DNA from: Viridothelium virens
Taxonomy: Eukaryota; Ascomycota; Dothideomycetes; Trypetheliales; Trypetheliaceae
Direction of reading: 5' to 3'
DNA: 64,000 nt
NCBI GenBank assembly: GCA_010094025.1
Contig: ML991820.1
Location: 124,001 to 188,000 of the forward strand
Positions within the stretch are counted from its first letter, which is position 1. Every line of letters starts with the position of its first letter. The position numbers and the translations under genes are program-made. Below, one piece after another: positions 1-9,075 of this stretch. Below the pieces are notes generated by a model. That model had not been told where the DNA came from and did no database searches. It saw only the letters and a program-made list of their open reading frames with translations.

Positions 1-1523
1 ACCGAGGATCAGTGCTAAGATCAGCAGAACCTCCAAATAGACAGTTGTGGGTCCCGATAAAAGTGGGCCTAAACCTACGGAAAGTAGATTTGCAAGTCGG
101 TTTGGAGCCTGAGGACGAAGAGAACATGGAGGAACGCATCATACCTGGTGGTATGCTGAATCATATTGGTCCAGTTGATATGTCAAGGCGCCTGTTCAAG
201 CGTTTGCGGGCATCGGAGAATGCGCGGAAAGGAAAACTGCGCATATGGGACTATGGTTATGATTGGAGACTGAGTCCACACCTACTCAGTCGGAAGCTTG
301 TCCAATACCTTGGAAAATTGCCATCGAACCAGAGCAATGTCCCTAAAGAAAAGCGCGGAGCCATTGTGATTGCTCACAGCCTTGGTGGGCTCATCACACG
401 CCATGCAATAAACCAGCACCCAGACCTGTTCTCCGGTGTCGTATATGCTGGCGTTCCTACAACTTGCATTAACATACTAGGTCCACTGCGGAATGGCGAT
501 GACGTTCTGTTCAGCTCAAAGGTTCTCACTGCTCAAGTCAACTTCACAATCCGTACTAGCTACGCATTGCTCCCGTTGGATGGCCGATGTTTCATCGACA
601 AGCATACGAAGGAGGAATACCCCGTCGACTTTTTCGACGTGCAAACCTGGATCGATAATTGCCTCACGCCAGTTCTTGCGCCTCCATTACCGCCTCTTGC
701 ACCAGCCTCCAACGGCCCAATTGAAGGCCTATTGGGGAGTATGAGTAACGCCCTCGCCAGTGTCTCTCTTCCCCTCCGCAAAGGCTCAGTCAGTCGCCAC
801 CGCTCTCCACGTAACAGCGTCTCCGACCTTGCTTCCAGGTCTAAACCAGCAATGACCTCCGATTCCACAGCTATTCAGCACCGCCGCTCCAGCAGCGACC
901 ATCTCCACACCTCTGACCGCAACGCCAACGCTACAGCCCATACATCAGGTGTCACACCCCAGATGCACAACACCACTCACCACCTCAGCCCCAAAAATCC
1001 CTTGACCCCCACCTCCGCTTCCCCTTCCGCTTCCTTTTCCACCTCCGCTTCCGCACCCGCACCCTCCGCAAGCACCACCCTCCCCCGCCCAGCCGCAATC
1101 ACCTACCTCCACCGCACCCTCTCCGCAACCAAAACCTTCAAACAATCCCTCTCCTTCCACACACCGCACGCCACACACAACGCGTACCCTCCTGCCGCCG
1201 TCATCTTCGGCAAGGCGATCCCGACGGTCTCTCGAGCCCGAGTCGCCGGCCGCGACGGGATCCGGCGCGCGGACGCGTACGACGACCTCGCGTTTGCGAG
1301 TGGTGATGGGGTGGTGCTGGCGCGGGCGGCCATGCTGCCGGAGGGGTATCAGGTTGTTCGGGGTGGGTTGGTGAGTAGTGAGCGGGGGCATGTTACGTTG
1401 CTGGGGGACTTGGAGGCGGTTGGGAGGGGGCTTTTGGCGGTGGTGGAGGGGAGGAGAGTGGGTGTGGGGTTGGGAGTGGGGAATGGGGTGGAAGAGGGGG
1501 AGAGAGGGAGGGAGGAGGAATGA
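1..1523 (+). CDS. Lipase-like alpha/beta hydrolase, 5' partial
   Basis: The frame is open back to base 3, and the residues before the first possible start (RGSV then LRSAEPPNRQLW) fit the family, so the true start lies outside the window. The visible part is an alpha/beta hydrolase of the LCAT/PGAP1-like fungal type. It shows WDYGYDWRLSPH and then the nucleophile elbow AHSLGG (bases about 378-395), followed by the segment around GVPTTCINILGPLRNGDD. The catalytic Asp and His are not obvious. The second half is Ser/Pro/Thr-rich and probably disordered, with a conserved-looking patch near the end (PPAAVIFGKAIPTVSRARVAG). It probably acts as a lipase or esterase on membrane lipids, but substrate and location are inferred only. 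No intron is visible. The stop is TGA at 1521-1523. Confidence 0.8.
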   Translation, partial: RGSVLRSAEPPNRQLWVPIKVGLNLRKVDLQVGLEPEDEENMEERIIPGGMLNHIGPVDMSRRLFKRLRASENARKGKLRIWDYGYDWRLSPHLLSRKLVQYLGKLPSNQSNVPKEKRGAIVIAHSLGGLITRHAINQHPDLFSGVVYAGVPTTCINILGPLRNGDDVLFSSKVLTAQVNFTIRTSYALLPLDGRCFIDKHTKEEYPVDFFDVQTWIDNCLTPVLAPPLPPLAPASNGPIEGLLGSMSNALASVSLPLRKGSVSRHRSPRNSVSDLASRSKPAMTSDSTAIQHRRSSSDHLHTSDRNANATAHTSGVTPQMHNTTHHLSPKNPLTPTSASPSASFSTSASAPAPSASTTLPRPAAITYLHRTLSATKTFKQSLSFHTPHATHNAYPPAAVIFGKAIPTVSRARVAGRDGIRRADAYDDLAFASGDGVVLARAAMLPEGYQVVRGGLVSSERGHVTLLGDLEAVGRGLLAVVEGRRVGVGLGVGNGVEEGERGREEE

Positions 1524-2583
1524 TGCGCGGGTGGGAGTGGTTGGGGGTGGTTGGAAGAGGAAGAGAGGGGTTTGTTGGGCGGAATTGGTCGTTTTCAGAT
1601 ACCAGAGCAACGGAAGCCCTAGGTTTTGGATGTTTTATTGTAGTCTATAGAAGTAAATTCATAAGAGTGCTCGAGCGCTCATAGATGTAGATCTTATCGA
1701 ACTTCGAGTTTGTCGTCCATTTCCTTACAGAAGCTTGTCGACCGATAATGATGTATCAAGCATATGGTACTTGGACAGGGGTCGGTGTCATAAAAGTGCG
1801 TAAGTGCCATCGCTCATTTGAGATACCTAGATACTTACCTTGGCCCTCGCAGTTTCATAGTCTAGCTCGTGCTAAATTGCGTAGGTACTTTATGGAGACT
1901 AAAGAACCCACTACGCCTGGATACAGATATAGACATATATTCAACGGCACCCCTGCAATCAGATCTTTACGCAGCGTCCTACCTTGGGTCAATGTAACGC
2001 GTATCGCCCACTACAGTCTACCTACAGTTGCGTCTATATCGAATCTATTGCTCTTCAGCACAGTATTTTTACATCTCTCCATAGTGATGCGCGTTCTTGG
2101 AGCATTCCCTCAATTCAGAAATGGTCGCGGCATCAGAGCATGACTTAGCCAAAGGCTCTAAATCGTACTTCAGAAGGAGGAATCCTCTCACGTGCGCTCA
2201 CTGCTGTGTCAATATTTCCAGTCTCAAGGGACTCAGCCCATGCTGGGCATTTTCAGCGAAGGAATTTAGCCTCCACAGAAAGCTTCCACTTCCATACAAA
2301 GGTGGTTTAGGTATCACAAAGCGACCACTGAGGTTTTAATTCAAAATGTTCAGCTCCAGTTTGTCAAATGTAAGTGCGTGTTCTATCCCATCGACAGATG
2401 AGACTCAGCCTGAAGAAAAAGCAAATCGACTAAGCCCCAAATGCATGCATACTGTGCCACGGCGTCTCACGATGCCCCTCTCGGTGTGACCACTCTTGTA
2501 ATGCTATGCAATCACTGTGATCTGTCTATAATGACCAAGTTGAGCCTCCTCTATCGTCGCTTGCCTTCTTTGCACACTCAGGA
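1524..2583. other. Intergenic spacer
   Basis: This holds the 3' flank of the hydrolase gene and the 5' flank of the membrane-protein gene. The short open frames in it (for example 1748-2143) show no domain, no codon bias and no splice structure. I see no RNA gene. Confidence 0.5.
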
Positions 2584-4008
2584 ATGAAACTTACGACTAA
2601 CCTAGGACGAGAGACAGTCTCAATAGCGAACAACCAATCAGTAGGATGGGTACCCGAGTCACCAGGTCGAGGGACCTTGACTCTTATCATCTCCTGCCTG
2701 TTTACGATCTTCTTATGTACCTGGGTGGTCATTCATCCGCGCATTACCAAAAATCCTCTACGACGATTACTTCATAAGGCTGCATTATTCGTCAAAGCCG
2801 TGCTCGCGCCTGAATTGATAGCCGTCGAAGGCTTGCAGGAATGGAACCAAGGACGAAAGATGGTGGAGAACTGCAAGAACAGAACAGAAGGAGATCTAAA
2901 ACTTGTCCAAGCGTTTTATATTGGCATGCTTGCTCTAAGATATCGCACCGAACGAGGAGATCGAGTAATATGGCCGAATCAGTACGAATGGTTACTCAAT
3001 CAAGGCCTGGTGAGCTGGAACGATCATGAACGCTGGGGTCTTTCTAAAGAGAACATACGGGACAAGAGCAACGCAGACTCAACGGTGAAGCTTTTCGCTG
3101 CGGTGCAAGTATCATGGTTTGTCGCCCAAAGCATCATGCGAGCGGCCCATGATCTTCCTCTAAGCCAACTGGAGTCCATGACTCTGAGCTATGTCCCACT
3201 TTTCGCCGTGACATACTTCTTCTGGTGGACAAAGCCGAAAGATATCCTCACACCGTCCTTGATAGATCTGCCAAACATGTCTGAAGAAAAAAAAACGGCA
3301 TTTGAAGCATTGGCAATCAGCAATACGTTCGACGATGAACATCTCGATGAGCAAGACTCCATCTGGACAATTTGGAAGCTTACCCCTCGAGTATTCGAAA
3401 AGGAAGCGAAGGATAGAGCTATGCGAGAATTGTTGGGGTCGCAAAGTCGAACCACTGGACAAGCAAAGCCACCAAATTCAACCACTCAGGAGAGCATGGA
3501 GATCTGGCACGACGCTCCTGAACAGCCCACGCTATACAAGCGGATAACCACCGGTTTGAGCATTCCTCGAAAATCCGATTTGGACTGGCAAAAAGAAGCT
3601 CACGGGAGCGATCACAATAATCCCGAACTACCCGAAGAGACAGTTCTCGCGTATTGGGACCCTGATTGTTACCACTCTAAGATTTGGCCGGTGACGTGCC
3701 TTTTCGGTGCCTCCTTTGGCGCACTTCACCTGATAAGTTGGAATACCGAATTCCCCACCTTCGCTGAACAGTGGCTTTGGCGAGCTGCAGCAATCACATC
3801 AACTGTCTCTCTACTCATATTTATGCAATACGAAAAAGTTGTCCTTCGGTGGGGAGGCCCTCTAACTCTCCTCAGCATCGTGAGTCCTGTATTCTATCTT
3901 CTCAGTCGAGTCGTTATGATGGGTGGCATTATCGCGGCATTCAGAGCTATGGACCCCAAAATTTACGATACTTATGTTGTAAGCACATACTGGATACATA
4001 CTTTATGA
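2584..4008 (+). CDS. Fungal multi-pass membrane protein of unknown function
   Basis: This is a 474-aa protein of a fungal-specific uncharacterised membrane family. It opens with the family-like GWVPESPGRGT followed by a first membrane segment (about residues 33-52, LIISCLFTIFLCTWVV). Further hydrophobic segments lie near residues 155-215 and in the last 120 residues (WPVTCLFGASFGALHL, ITSTVSLLIFM, PLTLLSIVSPVFYLLSRVV). The middle (about 225-345) is polar and probably cytosolic. The C-terminus is uncertain: a good 5' splice site (GTAAGC, about 3979) and CCTAG (4027-4031) could remove 53 nt and end the protein at 4055 instead. Function is unknown. The family is common in Pezizomycotina and expanded in some genomes. 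Confidence 0.75.
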   Translation: MKLTTNLGRETVSIANNQSVGWVPESPGRGTLTLIISCLFTIFLCTWVVIHPRITKNPLRRLLHKAALFVKAVLAPELIAVEGLQEWNQGRKMVENCKNRTEGDLKLVQAFYIGMLALRYRTERGDRVIWPNQYEWLLNQGLVSWNDHERWGLSKENIRDKSNADSTVKLFAAVQVSWFVAQSIMRAAHDLPLSQLESMTLSYVPLFAVTYFFWWTKPKDILTPSLIDLPNMSEEKKTAFEALAISNTFDDEHLDEQDSIWTIWKLTPRVFEKEAKDRAMRELLGSQSRTTGQAKPPNSTTQESMEIWHDAPEQPTLYKRITTGLSIPRKSDLDWQKEAHGSDHNNPELPEETVLAYWDPDCYHSKIWPVTCLFGASFGALHLISWNTEFPTFAEQWLWRAAAITSTVSLLIFMQYEKVVLRWGGPLTLLSIVSPVFYLLSRVVMMGGIIAAFRAMDPKIYDTYVVSTYWIHTL

Positions 4009-4255
4009 CCATTAATGCTGTGTTTGCCTAGTCCCTGATAATATGTCGCGTTTGATGATCATTTTATGTATTATTTGCAAGCGCATCATGGCGGCTGTAC
4101 AGTCAATCAAGCTTGTCAGCGGTACGGGACCGGGTCTGGAGTGAGTTGATGGGCAGCTTTCTAAGCTAAGTGTAGGTTCATAACTATATATCTCCGCGCC
4201 AAACGCCTGGGCATCGAAACAAAACGTTTTAAACGCGATGCTTTCTTGTTAGATT

Positions 4256-5506
4256 TTACCCTTCTCTTGTACCAATATCAGGATTCACAGCAGTGAATAT
4301 CCGCATAACAGCCAATGTCACGATAGGGTTGCCCATAATAACGTCATGCAACCCTGTCTTGAGAATTTCCTCTCTAATGGCCCCATTTTCTGTCTTCCAC
4401 TCAAAGACAGTCCCTGCAGGCCCGAGGCACTTCTTTCCGTCGTCCATTACTTCCTCCAGTTCACCGGGGCTTACGCCAGCCGCTCGCGTGGCATTCACAG
4501 CGTGCCAGTATAGTTCCTTACTGTGTGTCCAAGGAATGTCATAGTCATCTTCTGCATGGATTATTGTGATTTGGTATTTCTCTCCGTTGGCTTCATTAGC
4601 GTGGATGTAGTCTGCAATCCGGTCTTTACTCGACCAATGGTCACGGATGTATCGTTTCAGGTAATTGAAGAATGGAGGAATATTCGCCACGGGGCTGAGT
4701 AGTGGTATTGTACCAGCGACCTTGTACGTTGCCATCAAGGTTGCTACGTCGACGAATGGCGCAACCAGAACATGCCCAGCAAACACAATTGGAGGAGACT
4801 GCAGCGCGAAGTGTTCGGCAACTGCTAGGCTGACTGCTGTGCCTAGAGACTGTCCAAAAATGATAATTCGCGATGGTGGCACATTGGCAACTCTGAGTGC
4901 CCAATGGACCACAGTGACTGCATCTAGGCACACACTGCGTTCAGTCGGCTGTCCCCTGCTGCGGCCAAATCCTCCATAGTCGAAGGTCAAAACATGAATT
5001 TTATCAGGCTTCCCAGCTGATAAGGCACGATAATTCGGTACACGGTATCCAGATCCAACAGTTCCTGCAGCCCCATGCATATGTATGACGAGTAAGGCAT
5101 CAGCATCATCGCGTAGGAGCTTGAACGCATGTTTTTTGGTAAAATCTGAGGCGAAGCCTGAAGACTCGCTGAGAAGGACGGCCTCGTTATGTCGATACAG
5201 CTCGACAGGGAGTATATGCCAAGCGTAGAGCTTCTCTCCTGAAGGCGAATTGATGGAAAAGGGGGTGACTTGGTTTCGCAAAAAGCCAAAACCCTCGGGA
5301 ACATTAAGGTCTTTGAACCAGGTCATCTGAATTTTGTGCAAATAAACGACATGAGCTTGAAAATTCGATGTCGTGAGCAGACCTATTAACACTGCATATA
5401 AGCCGACCACGATCGCCGCTGAAATCGATCCATACTTGAGTAGGTACATAAATGCGGGTACCGTCATATCCATACCATCGAATTTTCGATATGTAATGAC
5501 ACGCAA
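4256..5506 (-). CDS. ABHD12/BEM46-like serine hydrolase
   Basis: This intronless gene encodes a 416-aa alpha/beta hydrolase with one N-terminal membrane anchor (about residues 24-45). The catalytic set is visible: oxyanion region MHGAAGTVGSGYR (143-155), DYGGFGRS (176-183), nucleophile elbow GQSLG with Ser220, an Asp in HAEDDYDIPW (Asp321 most likely), and His387 in GLHDV. The layout matches ABHD12-type monoacylglycerol or lysophospholipid lipases and fungal BEM46-like proteins, which sit in the ER or plasma membrane with the catalytic domain on one face. The substrate is inferred, probably a lysolipid or monoacylglycerol. It is convergent with the upstream membrane-protein gene, with about 250 bases between stops. 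Confidence 0.85.
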   Translation of the reverse strand: MRVITYRKFDGMDMTVPAFMYLLKYGSISAAIVVGLYAVLIGLLTTSNFQAHVVYLHKIQMTWFKDLNVPEGFGFLRNQVTPFSINSPSGEKLYAWHILPVELYRHNEAVLLSESSGFASDFTKKHAFKLLRDDADALLVIHMHGAAGTVGSGYRVPNYRALSAGKPDKIHVLTFDYGGFGRSRGQPTERSVCLDAVTVVHWALRVANVPPSRIIIFGQSLGTAVSLAVAEHFALQSPPIVFAGHVLVAPFVDVATLMATYKVAGTIPLLSPVANIPPFFNYLKRYIRDHWSSKDRIADYIHANEANGEKYQITIIHAEDDYDIPWTHSKELYWHAVNATRAAGVSPGELEEVMDDGKKCLGPAGTVFEWKTENGAIREEILKTGLHDVIMGNPIVTLAVMRIFTAVNPDIGTREG

Positions 5507-5699
5507 GGGCTCTGATGAGGGAGCGAAATGAAGTCAGTGGTGATGACCAGAAGGGCGGTCGTTAGGAAAAGAAAATGAAAGTGACGAGCTTGAAAAAGCA
5601 AAAAATTTGTGCCGCAAGTCTGAGGCTGAGCGGGATGGTGTCGCGTCCAATAAAGCCCCCTAAATTTGGCTTGTAGGCGACACAATCATTTTATTAATC

Positions 5700-6125
5700 G
5701 ACGAGGCAAGGAATTCACGGAGGGTTCAAAATCCGCTAAATACAACCTTTGTAGCATATTAAGCCAACTAATTAGAGGCCTGTTACAGAAATTCTGGAAT
5801 GCCCGCTCAGTGCCTTGTTTGGTCTTGTAGTCTAAAGGTGCGATGGCAACTCCGTCAAGGTTGAATAGAACGTCGGGACGACTCTGCGCGGACCGAGAAG
5901 CGTTTGCGGCTGTCGCGATGGTAATTAGATTCGCAAGATATAAATGGATGCGTTTGACGATCCTAGACGTAGTCGTTGGAGTCGCCTCGATATGCCCAAC
6001 AGCTTTTCCCGATTTTTATTCATCAGGAGTCGTGATGCGGACCGTTCTTCTTGCCGCTTCGAGCAACTTTGCAAGTTCAAGCCCTATACCGCTGTTAGCT
6101 CCAGTGACGATGAAGACCCTTTTTA
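5700..6125 (-). pseudogene. Short-chain dehydrogenase/reductase pseudogene
   Basis: Reading the minus strand from about 6125 gives KRVFIVTGANSGIGLELAKL, the Rossmann start of a classical SDR with the TGxxxGIG cofactor motif. The same frame continues after one in-frame stop through IHLYLANL (equivalent to the D-L-A-D-L region) and DVLFNLDGVAIAP (the degenerate NNAG strand), then KTKQG and a fading match. No start codon, Tyr-x-x-x-Lys catalytic part or C-terminus remains. The NNAG motif has become NLDG. It looks like a truncated, inactivated copy of a fungal NAD(P)-dependent SDR of the retinol-dehydrogenase-like type. The frame being almost intact over 400 bases suggests fairly recent decay. 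Confidence 0.7.
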
Positions 6126-7189
6126 ATCAGGAAGATTGGAGCATGTTATGGTTCGTTTCGGTGGCAAGAATTGGGTGTAATTAACACTGAGGGTAGGAAA
6201 GGCAGAGCCCATGATGGCGAGCTCGTAGACGATATACTGGATTCCTAAGCAATAATGCTTCGCCAGAAGATCGAGAGGATCTAAAAGTCCTTTGCAAAAC
6301 AGTCAAATGAAGACTGTATCCGTTCTGAGGATAATGTTCCGGCCGAAAAGCTTGATTTTCGTCGCGTGATTGCAGACGGCGAGCCTCAGAGGTACCATCT
6401 TCTAGGAGCCTGGGACTCTTGTTCACCAAGGCTGTCGTAGCTGGAATGACTGCAGGACATAGGTCTTCAACACGTGCTCCAGTTCAGTGCGGAGACAACT
6501 GGCTCTAGGATCCATGGAATGACTTTAAGATTATTAGTAAAGATCTGTTCACGGTCAGATTGCATTGACAGCACAGGCGAGCTGAAGTCCTCTGGCCATG
6601 GCCTGATCTTCATTCCTTGAATATGTTGCTAATGCGAGCACTCATGTAGCGACTAGGAGGAATTACTGCCTAGGCTAAAGTCTTGGACCGCGCACACACC
6701 GAGAGGTCACGATAGAGTAATTAAAGGATGGGTCAGCGCAGCACTAAACCACGCGTATCCATATCCATTCCACACATTTGCTCGTGAATGCCAAACGGTC
6801 ACCGCGTTCTGACGTGCTGGTCTTTAGCTGTGCGGTCTTCTATCGCGCACAAGTGATGTGTCTTAGGTCCTAAGTTTCTACTAAGGTACGCACTGACCCC
6901 CAACGATTTCGCAATAGGGGATACGAAGGGAGACCCACAATTTAGCCTCCGCTCCTAATTAGCGCTGGGCCGATTGCTTTTCAGGGGTGCGAGTATAATC
7001 ATTATCTTCTTATAGAAGTAGTTTAATTCTTGTGCAACTTTTGCGAAAAAGGTTTTAAGTTATGCTCACATTGCTCAGCTATTAGTGCTCGCCTAACCAT
7101 TTCGCTCATATGCCATAGAAAGCCTCAAAGGGATGTGGAGATCTAGCAGGTACCTCTTGAGTGTAGGCTTTCGCTAGTTGACATAAAGA
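6126..7189. other. Gene-poor spacer
   Basis: I see no gene here. The one open frame of note (6181-6429, minus) has no recognisable domain. The stretch lies between the SDR relic and the DUF6594 gene. Confidence 0.45.
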
Positions 7190-8200
7190 CTACCAGGACA
7201 GCCATGTAACTGGGTTTGATAGCTTAGTGTCCAATCTGTCGGACAGTATCCGTGTCACGTACCTTGCACCGGCAGCAAAGATTTCGATTGTACGGGCCTC
7301 CGTCAATGCTGAGACGGCGGACAAAAACCCAGCTGCTGAAGCCACTACGGTCAGTAAACGGCCAACTGGGCTTGAAATGATGAAGAGTATAATGACTGGA
7401 AGTAACAGAAAACAGGCGGCCAGCCAGGTAGTAAGGATACGGCTGACCCGGCGTAGTCGAGGCCCAAAGATGAAGATATGCTCGTCTGAAGTAAGGTTGG
7501 GATTCCTGCTGTTGAACTTTAAAGGAAGATACTTTTCAATATCAGTCATCTACTTTGCAGTTTGGAAATGAAAAAGAGATACGTTCAGACCTTGGTGACA
7601 TGTTCGTGGACCCAGACGAGACACCTTCCCACAGTGCACTCTGTTAATGTGATAGCACTGTCGGCCGATCCAGTAAGATTGAGCAGATCTTCCGAAACGG
7701 TGAGGTATGCCGATTCTTGTCGTGCAATGCATGTCGTCCCAAACAGCCAATTGCGAAGGCTACCAATATCTCGGGCGTTTGCTGACTGAAGACTCAGCGT
7801 TCTCCGGCATTCTTCAAGCATAGCGTCTGATCCCGTTAACTGACGTATTCATGGCATGCTGCATATCTAAAAAATTTCCTCTTTCTTTCTTTCTCTTTTT
7901 TTTTTCGTTTTCTTGTTTTCGCTTACCATATTCAGCAAGAGCAACTCTGAGTTTATCCAAAGTTTGCTGTCGTTCGGCGTTGGAGTCCAGCCTACTGCAT
8001 CCGAGAAACAGGTCGTGGACCTCCCCAGCATCAATAAGATCAAGACGTTCTTCAAGAGAAGAGATCTCGTCCTGTTTGAGCAAGAGTAATCTCATGCGAG
8101 TCCGAGTGAAGCGACGGAAATTTTGGAACGCTGGGTGTAGAGATAGCAGTCGCGTGTACTGAGGGTACCCTCGCCGGTAGTCTTCAATGGACTTGGCCAT
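7190..8200 (-). CDS. DUF6594 family membrane protein
   Basis: This is a three-exon model of 289 aa: 8200-7927, 7826-7591 and 7549-7190. Joining exon 1 (ending LAEY plus one base) to exon 2 gives LAEYDAMLEECRR, and the family hallmarks follow: N-terminal GYPQYTRLLSLHP, FRRFTRTRMRLLLLKQDEI with EERLDLID, then ARDIGSLRNWL, and a C-terminal block of about three membrane segments (TTWLAACFLLLPVIILFII, LLTVVASAAGFLSAVS, and the FAAGARYVTRIL stretch). Intron 1 (100 nt) is standard and carries a strong polypyrimidine run. Intron 2 is only 41 nt with the weaker donor GTCTGA, so the HVTK/MTDIEKY junction is the least certain part. DUF6594 function is unknown; family members have a coiled N-terminal part and a membrane tail. 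It is divergent from the small gene at 8631. Confidence 0.8.
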
Positions 8201-8630
8201 TATGACTTGTTACCTGAGACCACTGACCATCTTGTGGGCTGTCGGACATATTCGAGCCTCCAAGCTACATTTTATTGTGCTAGGCCCTTGTTCGGTGAAG
8301 GATCTAAGCAGTTCCAATGCCTGGACTGTCTGTAGGCCGACCAGTAACGTAACAGTCGGTGTGGCTTGCGCCGTACTAGGCTGAGCCTACAAAAGCACTT
8401 TTAGTGCACAAGCCTCAGTATTAGTGGCCTATTCTATAAGCTGCAGAGACTAGGATTCTCTAGACAGATACTCAGCTGCAAGAATGAGCCTTGCACAAGC
8501 TAAAGTATATTCGGAGACAGACGCCCAGGCTCAAGCAATCGTCTGAAAGCCGAAGCTTCGCCTACGACTCGCGACCAAGCGTCTGCTGCTCAGACTCAGA
8601 CATCCCTACTATTCAGAGCCACCGAACATA
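8201..8630. promoter_or_regulatory. Divergent intergenic region
   Basis: This 430-base spacer lies between the starts of the DUF6594 gene (minus) and the 97-aa gene (plus), so it must hold both promoters. I recognise no specific element. Confidence 0.4.
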
Positions 8631-8980
8631 ATGGAAGCAACTAAGACTAGCAAGGATGAGGATGCAAAAAGTCGCGGAGACCTACGCGATCCTATTACTT
8701 CGGATGACAGCGGACGTCCACACATCACACAGTACTCTACGGTAAGATATCAATACGGACCAAATGAGTGTAGGACTCAGTTTCTAACGCTTTCAAGGGA
8801 AGTAAATTCTGTGTTGGTGACAAAGTCTACCTATCAGAACCGGGTAACCGCTCTCTCGTTGGTCCGCTCCTCATCTCCTCCGTACTTGGGGGCGAGAAAT
8901 ACACGCTCGTCCACATGAACAACACGCAGTATGAGAATGGGAAACAGATCAATGGAGGTGACTTGGAGCATGCCGGGTAG
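8631..8980 (+). CDS. 97-aa protein with SH3/KOW-like core, unknown function
   Basis: This is a two-exon gene: 8631-8741 and 8798-8980. The 56-nt intron has donor GTAAGA, branch site CTAAC and acceptor CAAG. The first exon gives a polar, charged 37-residue leader. The second gives a compact beta-rich core containing KFCVGDKVYL, GPLLISSVL, GEKYTLVHM and YENGKQI with NGGDLE. The pattern (GDKVYL, a GPLLI strand, a KYTL strand, ENG turn, final DLE) resembles small fungal proteins of an SH3-, KOW- or Tudor-like barrel, but I cannot name the family. Conserved strands beginning exactly at the splice acceptor support the intron. It is not a recognisable secreted protein, since no signal peptide is present. 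Confidence 0.65.
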
Positions 8981-9075
8981 TGATCGCCGTGGAGAACTGC
9001 AGCGCTCATGGGTCTCATATATAGTATGTTAGCTCAATATGGTGAAGAACCCGCCATGTGGAATGGTGCGCAGAT

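Noticed and set aside
945-1610. 221-codon minus-strand frame
   Set aside because: It is antisense to the low-complexity half of the hydrolase gene and has no motif.
1748-2143. 131-codon plus-strand frame
   Set aside because: There is no domain or codon bias and the context is weak, so it is most likely chance.
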